This document shows positions 24,850 through 31,963 of a DNA stretch of 64,000 nt, in pieces (position 1 is the first letter of the stretch; every line of letters begins with the position of its first letter). The notes beneath the pieces are model-generated. The model was given only the letters and a program-made list of their open reading frames with translations. It was not told the origin of the DNA and ran no database searches. The translations under genes and the position numbers were made by a program. Source of the stretch: JAICKM01 sp050998805 (GTDB lineage: Bacteria > Chloroflexota > Chloroflexia > QHBQ01 > JAICKM01); assembly GCA_050998805.1 (NCBI GenBank), contig JBPCPV010000018.1, forward strand, positions 1 through 64,000, given 5' to 3'.

Positions 24850-24886
24850 CTGTCATTCTGCACCAAGCCACTGTCATTCTGAGCGC
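24850..24886. repeat. Dispersed CTGTCATTCTG repeat, two copies 21 bp apart
   Basis: Copies begin at 24850 and 24871. The same unit recurs at 59765-59815 and 62135-62162. Here it occupies the 5' leader of the E1alpha transcript. Confidence 0.75.
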
Positions 24887-24891
24887 GCCCT

Positions 24892-24921
24892 AGTTTATCA
24901 CATCTATCTCCGGCTTGTCAA
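24892..24921 (-). promoter_or_regulatory. Promoter of the E1alpha-E1beta-E2-lipA operon
   Basis: Minus strand: TTGACA (24921 to 24916), 18-nt spacer, TAAACT (24897 to 24892). Predicted start near 24885, within the dispersed repeat. Confidence 0.6.
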
Positions 24922-25060
24922 AGCGCACGTAACAGGCGCTTAGAACGTTATATGCTGGGGACGAAGCGGACTCCTCCACGTAGAGAGGAGATCGCGCTAG
25001 GGCAACCCATGCTATAGGGCAACTACCCGCTACACAAGCCAATATAAGGAGGAAAGCAAG

Positions 25061-26659
25061 ATGACGCACCGGAAATGGATTCTGTCGTTCTTCATGGTCA
25101 TGTCGTTGGCGCTCACCGCTTGCGGCAACGCTACCGACACTCCCGTGCCGCCGACTAACACGACAGCTGCGGCAACGGCACCCACAGCGATGGCACCCAC
25201 AGCGATGACCGGCGGGGCAATGACACCCACTGAGGCCATGATGGGCACAACACCGACCGCCATGACCGGCGGGGCAATGACACCCACCGAAGCCATGATG
25301 GGTACAACGCCGACCGCCATGATGGGCGGGGCAATGACACCCACCGAGGCCATGATGGGCACAACACCGACCGCCATGATGGGCGGAGCCGCGACCCCGA
25401 CCACGGCTGCAGCAGTCGCGCCGACGGCCACCCTTGTCCAGACCGGCGCGGCCGGCGCGCACACCCTCACAATCCTCTCGCTCTGGGGCGGCAGCGAGCA
25501 GGACGCCTTCCAGAAGGTGCTCGACGCCTTCACAGCCAAGACCGGCATCAAGACCGAGTATGAGCAGGCCCGCGACTTCGTGCCCGCCCTGCGGACCCGC
25601 CTCGCCAGCGGCAACCCCCCCGACGTCGCGATCATCCCCCGCCCCGGTGTGATGGCTGACTTGGTTCGCGACGGTTCGATCAAGAACTCCCTGACCGATC
25701 TCGGCTTGACCAGCGCCACGATCGACGCCAGCTACAGCAAGGCGTGGAAAGACCTCGGTACCGTGGACGGCAAGCTCTACGGCATCGCCGTCAAGGCGAA
25801 CTCGAAGAGCGTCGTCTGGTACAAGCCCGCTGAGTTCACCTCAATGGGCCTGACCATCCCCAAGACCTGGGCGGATCTTCTCAGCGTCAGCGATAAGCTC
25901 GCCGCTGCCGGCAAGAAGCCCTGGGCCGTCGGCGGCGGCGACTCCTGGACGCTCACCGACTGGTTCGAGAACGTCTATGTGCGCGAGGGCGGCCCCGACA
26001 AGTACAGCCAGCTCTTCGCCTCCGGTAAGCTCCCCTTCACCGATCCTTCGGTCGCAAAAGCCGCCCAAGACATGACCAACATCATTGCGAACCCTAAGTA
26101 TGTGGCCGGCGGCCCGACCGGCGTGCTCGGCACCAAGTTCGTGGACGGCATCGGCCGCGTCTTCGGCAAGAACGCCGATGCCGAACTATACATGGAAGGC
26201 GGCTTCGTCGGAGGCATCGCGCTCAAAGACGTGAACCCAAGCCTCAAAGTCGGCACCGACATTGACTTCTTCCCCTTCCCCCAGATCGATCCCCAGTATG
26301 ACGACCCGCTGATCGGCGGCGGCGACCTGATGAGCGCCTTCGTAGACACCCCCGAAACCCGCGCCTTCCTGGCCTTCATGGTCAGCAAAGAGGCCGGCGA
26401 AACCTGGGCCAAGACAGGCTCCATCGTCTCCCCGAACAAGCTCGTGGACCCCGCGGTCTACCCGAACGACCTCGCACGCAAAGAGGCCGCCCAGGTCGCC
26501 GCGGCAACCATCTTCCGCTTCGACGGCTCCGACCAGATGCCGGGCACCCTCGCCGACGACTGGGGCGCGGCGCTCCAGAACATGGTGAGCAGCCCCAGCG
26601 ACATCACCAAGATCCTCACCGACTTCGACTCAAAGGCCGCCAGGGCCTTCAACCGGTAA
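25061..26659 (+). CDS. Carbohydrate ABC transporter substrate-binding lipoprotein
   Basis: A 532-residue lipoprotein. The lipobox LALTAC puts the lipidated Cys at residue 21. About 100 residues of spacer follow, including a Met/Thr/Pro-rich tandem repeat, and then a family-1 solute-binding fold (TILSLWGGSEQDAFQKVLDAF, then GNPPDVAIIPRPG). Such proteins bind oligosaccharides or glycosides outside the membrane. ATG 25061 follows AAGGAGGAAAG. The two permease genes come next; no ATPase gene is here, so a shared MsmX-like ATPase from elsewhere is likely. Substrate may be a beta-glucoside or related sugar, but this is a guess. Confidence 0.9.
   Translation: MTHRKWILSFFMVMSLALTACGNATDTPVPPTNTTAAATAPTAMAPTAMTGGAMTPTEAMMGTTPTAMTGGAMTPTEAMMGTTPTAMMGGAMTPTEAMMGTTPTAMMGGAATPTTAAAVAPTATLVQTGAAGAHTLTILSLWGGSEQDAFQKVLDAFTAKTGIKTEYEQARDFVPALRTRLASGNPPDVAIIPRPGVMADLVRDGSIKNSLTDLGLTSATIDASYSKAWKDLGTVDGKLYGIAVKANSKSVVWYKPAEFTSMGLTIPKTWADLLSVSDKLAAAGKKPWAVGGGDSWTLTDWFENVYVREGGPDKYSQLFASGKLPFTDPSVAKAAQDMTNIIANPKYVAGGPTGVLGTKFVDGIGRVFGKNADAELYMEGGFVGGIALKDVNPSLKVGTDIDFFPFPQIDPQYDDPLIGGGDLMSAFVDTPETRAFLAFMVSKEAGETWAKTGSIVSPNKLVDPAVYPNDLARKEAAQVAAATIFRFDGSDQMPGTLADDWGAALQNMVSSPSDITKILTDFDSKAARAFNR
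25199..25402 (+). repeat. 57-bp in-frame tandem repeat, 3.6 copies
   Basis: Copies start at 25199, 25256 and 25313, with a partial fourth from 25370. Each encodes 19 residues reading TAMxGGAMTPTEAMMGTTP. The unit length is a multiple of three, so copy-number change would alter spacer length without frameshift. Confidence 0.9.
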
Positions 26660-26665
26660 CCTAAT

Positions 26666-26710
26666 CCCCCCGGCCCCTCTCCCATCTTGTTAAGGGAAGG
26701 GGGCCGGGGG
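26666..26710 (+). promoter_or_regulatory. Long GC-rich intercistronic hairpin
   Basis: Complementary arms of about 17 nt (near-perfect CCCCCGGCCCC...CTCCC with GGGAAGGGGGCCGGGGG) surround a 10-nt loop, between the binding-protein and permease genes. No T-run follows. It probably stabilises or partly separates the binding-protein mRNA so that it is made in excess over the permeases. Confidence 0.6.
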
Positions 26711-26732
26711 TGAAGTCGAAAAGGGGCCAGCT

Positions 26733-27638
26733 ATGAACTCTCGGCAACAGGCGATCGGCGGATACCTGTTTATCCTGCCGGCGATGCTCTTTCTCATTGT
26801 GTTCCTGGTTTATCCCACGTTCTGGACAACCGCCCTCAGCTTCAATACCGGCAGAGGCTTCCAGTTCGACAAGTGGATCGGCTTCAGGAACTACGTTGAC
26901 CTCTTTACCCACGACCACAGCTTCATCGACCTAACTCACTTCCCGCCGTCGGGTGCCGTATTCAACAACGTCCTCTGGATGATTATGAACACGACCCTCT
27001 GCGTCGGCCTCGGCCTGCTCATCGCCGTGATGGCCGACCGGGTGCGATACGAGCGCGTCGTGAAGGCAGTCGTCTTCCTGCCCATGGCGATCGCGGCGAC
27101 AGCGGTCGCCATCATCTGGCTCTTCGTCTACAGCCCCGATAAGCACATCGGTCTGCTCAACGCGGTATTGACCACTATCAACTCGAACGCCAACCCCGTC
27201 GCCTGGACCGGCCAGAAGGACACGGTGAACTACGCGATCATCATCGCCAACGTCTGGGCGCAGACCGGCTTCGCCATGGTCGTCCTCTCCGCCGCCTTGA
27301 AGGGCATCCCCGCCGACATCATAGAGGCTGCGCGGATAGACGGCGCGAACGAGGCCCGGATCTTCCGCTACATCACGCTGCCCAGCCTCAGCCTGCCGAT
27401 CTCGGTCGTCGTGGTCACCCTGGTCATCTGGGTGCTGAAAGTCTTCGACATCATCTATATTATGACCGCCGGCGGCCCCGGAGACTCCAGCCGCGTGATT
27501 GCGTACACCATGTTTAGAGAGACTTTCAACGGCAGCCCAGGCTACGGGTCGGCAGTCGCCGTCATCCTCCTGCTGCTGATCATCCCCGTCATGGTGCTGA
27601 ATATCCGCCGCTTCCGCAGTGAAAGGGTTGTCACATGA
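26733..27638 (+). CDS. Carbohydrate ABC transporter permease (MalF/UgpA type)
   Basis: A 301-residue membrane protein with six spans. The ATPase-coupling EAA loop reads IEAARIDGANEARIFRYITLP. The N-terminus GYLFILPAMLFLIVFLVYP is typical of CUT1 sugar permeases. It overlaps the second permease by 4 nt (ATGA). The start follows AAAAGGGG. Confidence 0.92.
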   Translation: MNSRQQAIGGYLFILPAMLFLIVFLVYPTFWTTALSFNTGRGFQFDKWIGFRNYVDLFTHDHSFIDLTHFPPSGAVFNNVLWMIMNTTLCVGLGLLIAVMADRVRYERVVKAVVFLPMAIAATAVAIIWLFVYSPDKHIGLLNAVLTTINSNANPVAWTGQKDTVNYAIIIANVWAQTGFAMVVLSAALKGIPADIIEAARIDGANEARIFRYITLPSLSLPISVVVVTLVIWVLKVFDIIYIMTAGGPGDSSRVIAYTMFRETFNGSPGYGSAVAVILLLLIIPVMVLNIRRFRSERVVT

Positions 27639-28537
27639 CCACCAGCACAGCAGAACGCGAGGCTCTACCCCTCGCCTCGACCTATCAGCTTACCACAACT
27701 GAGCGGCTCGTCGGAGGCATCCGCCGCAGCACAGTCCACATTGCGCTCGGCCTGATCACATTCATTTGGCTCGTCCCCTCGGTCGGCCTCCTCCTCACTT
27801 CGTTTCGCCCGCTCACCGACATCGCATCCTCCGGGTGGTGGACGATCCTAAACCACTGGGACTTCACCATCCAAAACTATATCAACGTCCTCCGCGCGAA
27901 CCACATGGACAGAGCGTTTTTCAACAGCCTGTTCATCACCGTCCCGGCGACGATTCTGCCCGTGCTGCTCGCCGCCCTCGCCGCCTTCGGCTTCGCGTGG
28001 ATACGCTTCCCCGGCCGTGACGCGCTCTTCCTGCTCGTGGTCGCCCTGCTCGTCGTGCCGATCCAGATGACTTTCGTGCCGGTGCTGAACATGCTCAACC
28101 CGCTCCACCTCACCCAGTCCTACGTCGGCATCTGGCTCGCGCACACCGCGTTCGGGCTGCCCTTCGCCGTCTTCCTGCTCCGCAACTTCTTCGTGCTGCT
28201 GCCGAGCGACCTCATCGAGGCGGCGCGGATAGACGGCGCGTCGAACCTCCGCATCTTCTTCCGCATCATCATGCCGCTCTCGGTGCCCGCGCTTGCCTCG
28301 CTCACCATCTTCCAGTTCCTCGGCGTCTGGAATGACCTGCTCATGGCCCTTGTCTTCATCCAAGATCCGGCCTCGCGCCCGATGACTGTCGCGATCAGCA
28401 ACCTGCTCTCGACTTACGGCACAGAGTGGGATCTTCTGAGCGCAGGCTCGTTCGTGCTGATGCTCGTGCCCCTGGTCGTCTTCTTCAGCCTCCAACGCTA
28501 CTTCGTGCAAGGGCTGCTCGCGGGGTCGGTGAAGTAA
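27635..28537 (+). CDS. Carbohydrate ABC transporter permease (MalG/UgpE type)
   Basis: A 300-residue membrane protein with six spans and the EAA loop LIEAARIDGASNLRIFFRIIMP. It forms the channel together with the preceding permease in a CUT1 sugar importer. The long cytoplasmic N-terminus precedes the first span (HIALGLITFIWLVPSVGLLL). It is the last gene of the unit; the LuxR-type regulator converges on it 47 nt downstream. Confidence 0.92.
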   Translation: MTTSTAEREALPLASTYQLTTTERLVGGIRRSTVHIALGLITFIWLVPSVGLLLTSFRPLTDIASSGWWTILNHWDFTIQNYINVLRANHMDRAFFNSLFITVPATILPVLLAALAAFGFAWIRFPGRDALFLLVVALLVVPIQMTFVPVLNMLNPLHLTQSYVGIWLAHTAFGLPFAVFLLRNFFVLLPSDLIEAARIDGASNLRIFFRIIMPLSVPALASLTIFQFLGVWNDLLMALVFIQDPASRPMTVAISNLLSTYGTEWDLLSAGSFVLMLVPLVVFFSLQRYFVQGLLAGSVK

Positions 28538-28584
28538 TCAGACCGAGGGGACATCTATTCCGCACGCCCACGTGCCGGCCGGGG

Positions 28585-30852
28585 TTAGCCGAGGTTGTGT
28601 TCAATGGCGTAGCGGGTGGCTGCGCTGCGTGTCGTGATAGCGAGTTTCGAGTAGATTGAGCGGACATGGGTTTGGACCGTGCGGGGGCTGAGAAATAGCG
28701 CGGCGGCGATCTGGCTGTCGGTGTGGCCGGAGGCCAAGAGGCGCAACACTTCCGTCTCGCGCGGGGTGAGCCCGGGGGCGGCGGAGTTTTGAGTTGTTTG
28801 AGGGTGGGCTATCGCAGCAGCGAGGTTGAGCGCGCCCTCCAAGGTGAGGGCGTGGCCAGCCGCCCAGGATTTGTCCCAGTCGGAGGGGGCGAGGTGGGCG
28901 CGAACTGCGGCGATGTTTTGCTCGTAGGCGGCGCTGTTCACCGGATCGAGGCGCGCGCCGATCGATTCTAGCATCGCGGCTGCCGCGCCGAGCAGGACGG
29001 CAGCCTCCTGGGTATGACCGAGGCCGGTGGCGGCACCGCCGAGCGCCGCCAGGCCCGAGGCGATGCCTTGCCTGTCGCCGAGCGCGCGGAAGAGGGCCAT
29101 GCTCTCTACGAAGTCGGAGGCTGCGGCAGCGTGCTCACCACTTGCGGCCGAGATCTCGCCGAGGCTGTTCAGCGCGAGGGCCAGGCCCCAACTGTCTCCG
29201 ACTGCGCGGAATAGGGCAACGCTCTCCTCTACCAGGGCACGGTGGGCCTCGGTATCGCCCCGCAGCCGGGCGACTTCGCTGAGATTGCGGAAGGAGAGGG
29301 CCGCGCCCCACTTGTTGCCGTCTGCGCGGAAGAGTTCGGCGCTCTCTTCGAGGAGCAGACGCGCGCGATCCGGCTCGCCGGCGAGCAGCACGACCAAGCC
29401 GAAGACGCTCAATGAGTACGCCAGCCCTTGGGGGTCGCCAAGCTCACGGAAGGTGGCTGTGCTCTCCTCGAGCAGGCGGCGGGCGGCGGGCAGGTCGCTC
29501 TGGCGGTAGGCGAGGACGCCCGCCCAGTTCAGCGCGAGGGCGCGGGCCGGAGTCCGCTCGGACGGGTCGGACTTCGAGAGAGCCTGCTCGAGCCGGCCCC
29601 GCCCCTCGGTGAAGTAGCCGCGCAGGTGCCAGTACCAGCCGAGCACGCCGCCGAGCCGTAATGCTGCGCCCACGTCATGTTCGAGCGACCAGCCGAAGGC
29701 GGCGCGGAGGTTATCATCCTCGACGGCCAGCCGTTCAAGCGCCTGCACCTGGCGAGGGCCGCGCAGCATCGGTTCGGCTGCCTCGACCAGCTCGATATAG
29801 TAGACAGTATGGGCACGCCTCACGGCACCGGCCTGCCCGCTCTCATCGAGCCGTTCTTGAGCGTACTCGCGGATCGTCTGAAGCATCGAAAACCCGGCTT
29901 CTCCATCGAAGCCCTCGCGCTGGGTGAGCAGATTTACGTCCACCAGCGCGGAGAGGGCATCAAGCTGAGCTCCACCGACCGCGTCGAGCGTGCAACCGCC
30001 CGCGAAGACGGAGAGTCGCCTGAAAAGCGCCTGCTGGTCCGGGGGCAGGAGGTCGTAGCTCCAGCCGATTGCGCCGCGTAGCGTTTGTTGGCGCGGCGGT
30101 CGGTCGGCGGCACCGACGGTAAGCAGAGCGAGTGCGGGGGCGGGTGTGGCCTCGGTGAGGCGGGCGAGCATGGCCTGCGGCGAGAGGATCTTGCTGCGCG
30201 CGGCGGCGAGTTCGATGGCGAGCGGCAGGCCGTCGAGCCGCCGGCAGACAGAGGCGACGGCTTCGGCGCTTTCAGGCGTGAGGGCAAAGTCGGGCTTGAC
30301 TTGGAGCGCGCGTGCGCGAAAAAGACGAACCGCCTCGGCATCCGCAAGAGCATCGGTCTCTGCGTCCGCCTCACCAGGCAACGCGAGGGGAGGCACCGGG
30401 AACTCCTGTTCGCCATAGAGATGCAGGCAGGCGCGGCTGGTCACGAGGACGCGCAGACCGTCAGCGGCGGCGAGCAACGCGCCGATCTCAGGCGCTGCGG
30501 ACGTCACCTGCTCGAAGTTGTCGAGTACGAGGAGCGTCTGCCCTTCGCGGAGGCGCTGCTTCAGGCTGGCGAGCAGGGACAGGCCGCCGACCTCTTTGAG
30601 GCCGAAGGTAGCGGCGATGGTCGGGATAACCAGCGCGGGGTCGGTCAGTGCGGCGAGAGCGACGAAGTGGACTCCCTGAGGGAACCTCTCCTGGAGGGCA
30701 GCCGCGACGGCTAGGGCGAGGCGGGTCTTGCCGCAGCCGCCGGTGCCGGTCAACGTCAGCAGGCGCGCCGTCTCTAGATGCCGAGCGACCTCGGCTATCT
30801 GCTGCTCACGCCCGATGAAGCTGGTCAGTTGTTGCGGCAGGTTGTTCGCCAT
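28585..30852 (-). CDS. Large ATP-binding LuxR-family transcriptional regulator
   Basis: A 755-residue multidomain regulator. An N-terminal STAND-type ATPase has Walker A GTGGCGKT at residues 36-43 and LLVLDNFEQV as Walker B. About 300 residues of TPR-like helical repeats follow. The C-terminus is a LuxR helix-turn-helix (LTPRETEVLRLLASGHTDSQIA, then LSPRTVQTHVRSIYSKL). The architecture recalls MalT, where an inducer frees an autoinhibited ATPase. It may control the adjacent sugar ABC genes, by proximity only. ATG 30852 is preferred to an upstream frame extension because TATAAT lies 6 nt before it, predicting a leaderless mRNA. Confidence 0.88.
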   Translation of the reverse strand: MANNLPQQLTSFIGREQQIAEVARHLETARLLTLTGTGGCGKTRLALAVAAALQERFPQGVHFVALAALTDPALVIPTIAATFGLKEVGGLSLLASLKQRLREGQTLLVLDNFEQVTSAAPEIGALLAAADGLRVLVTSRACLHLYGEQEFPVPPLALPGEADAETDALADAEAVRLFRARALQVKPDFALTPESAEAVASVCRRLDGLPLAIELAAARSKILSPQAMLARLTEATPAPALALLTVGAADRPPRQQTLRGAIGWSYDLLPPDQQALFRRLSVFAGGCTLDAVGGAQLDALSALVDVNLLTQREGFDGEAGFSMLQTIREYAQERLDESGQAGAVRRAHTVYYIELVEAAEPMLRGPRQVQALERLAVEDDNLRAAFGWSLEHDVGAALRLGGVLGWYWHLRGYFTEGRGRLEQALSKSDPSERTPARALALNWAGVLAYRQSDLPAARRLLEESTATFRELGDPQGLAYSLSVFGLVVLLAGEPDRARLLLEESAELFRADGNKWGAALSFRNLSEVARLRGDTEAHRALVEESVALFRAVGDSWGLALALNSLGEISAASGEHAAAASDFVESMALFRALGDRQGIASGLAALGGAATGLGHTQEAAVLLGAAAAMLESIGARLDPVNSAAYEQNIAAVRAHLAPSDWDKSWAAGHALTLEGALNLAAAIAHPQTTQNSAAPGLTPRETEVLRLLASGHTDSQIAAALFLSPRTVQTHVRSIYSKLAITTRSAATRYAIEHNLG

Positions 30853-30858
30853 GCCTCT

Positions 30859-30864
30859 ATTATA
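30859..30864 (-). promoter_or_regulatory. -10 box for a leaderless regulator transcript
   Basis: TATAAT on the minus strand (30864 to 30859), 6 nt before the ATG at 30852, which is the predicted start. No -35 is recognisable. Confidence 0.45.
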
Positions 30865-30948
30865 CAGCAGTAGGCGGTAGACAGGGGTCAGCGGTGGCAC
30901 ACTGTTTGCCCCACTCCGTCCGTAGACCATGACAAATTCGAGGAGGGT

Positions 30949-31923
30949 ATGATGCCGGAAGAAGACAACAGCAAATCACGGCAGTCCAGCGGGAACGGCG
31001 GGCGGGAGAAGGTGCGGCAGGACAGGCGTAGGCTCGAACAACAGGAGGAGGCGCTCAACCCCGAGAGGTGGACTGGTGGACCGGGGAAAACGATCGGGCA
31101 ACGCGCACCGATGCAGGGCGGCACAGAGCCGAATCCTTCACTGAACAACGCGGCGCGCACGGGCAGGGCCACTGAGGACGAGAGCCTGCTGTCGAGGCCC
31201 GAACTCACCCGGCCCGGCGGTCTCGACTTCACCGAGACCGACCCCTGGCGCGTGCTGCGGATCATGGGGGAGTTCGTCCACGGCTTCGACATGCTGGCGC
31301 ATATCGGCCCCGCGGTCTGCCTGTTCGGGTCGGCGCGCGTGACCGAGGCCGACCCCGACTACCGGGCGGCGGTCGAGCTGGCGCGGCTCCTCTCTGAGGC
31401 GGGGCTTGCAGTGATCACCGGGGGCGGCCCGGGGATCATGGAGGCGGCGAACAAAGGCGCGTCTCAGGGATCGAGCGAGAGCGTCGGCTGCAACATCGAG
31501 CTGCCCCGCGAGCAGGGCACCAACAAGTACGTGCAGATCGCGGTCAACTTCCGCTATTTCTTCGTGCGGAAAACAATGTTCATGAAGTATGCCGAGGGCT
31601 TTGTCATATTCCCCGGCGGCTTCGGCACGATGGACGAGCTTTTCGAGGCGCTGACCCTGATCCAGACCGGGAAAGTCCGCAACTTCCCGGTCATCTTGTT
31701 CAACCGCGCCTATTGGTCGGGCCTGCTCGAGTGGATCGAGGCAACAATGTTGCCGGGCGGCAAGATCGTGAAGAACGATTTCGCGCTGCTGCGCGTTACC
31801 GACTCGCCCGAAGAAGCCTGCCGATGGATACTCGAATGCTACAACAACAACTGCTGGACAAATGCTGCCACGGCAGAAGCCAACGAACTCGCGGGCGCGC
31901 CGGAGCCGCTGAAACAGAGCTGA
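30949..31923 (+). CDS. LOG family / TIGR00730 Rossmann-fold protein with N-terminal extension
   Basis: A 324-residue protein. Residues of about 119-310 are the lysine-decarboxylase-like fold: TGGGPGIMEAANKGA near 158-171 and PGGFGTMDE at 222-230, which in characterised members form the nucleotide 5'-monophosphate phosphoribohydrolase site. An N-terminal extension of about 115 residues, rich in Arg, Glu, Gln and Gly, has no recognised domain. AGGAGGG lies 1 nt before ATG 30949 and 4 nt before ATG 30952, so the second Met may be the true start. Activity on cytokinin-like or other nucleotides is a family inference. Confidence 0.85.
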   Translation: MMPEEDNSKSRQSSGNGGREKVRQDRRRLEQQEEALNPERWTGGPGKTIGQRAPMQGGTEPNPSLNNAARTGRATEDESLLSRPELTRPGGLDFTETDPWRVLRIMGEFVHGFDMLAHIGPAVCLFGSARVTEADPDYRAAVELARLLSEAGLAVITGGGPGIMEAANKGASQGSSESVGCNIELPREQGTNKYVQIAVNFRYFFVRKTMFMKYAEGFVIFPGGFGTMDELFEALTLIQTGKVRNFPVILFNRAYWSGLLEWIEATMLPGGKIVKNDFALLRVTDSPEEACRWILECYNNNCWTNAATAEANELAGAPEPLKQS

Positions 31924-31925
31924 GA

Positions 31926-31955
31926 TTGACGAGTCCGGACGATTCGTGCTAAAAT
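31926..31955 (+). promoter_or_regulatory. Promoter of the envelope glycosylation cluster
   Basis: TTGACG (31926-31931), 18-nt spacer, TAAAAT (31950-31955) in extended form TGCTAAAAT. Predicted start about 31962, at the GTG 31961 or ATG 31964 start codon, so the mRNA is probably leaderless. Confidence 0.6.
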
Positions 31956-31963
31956 CGGCGGTG

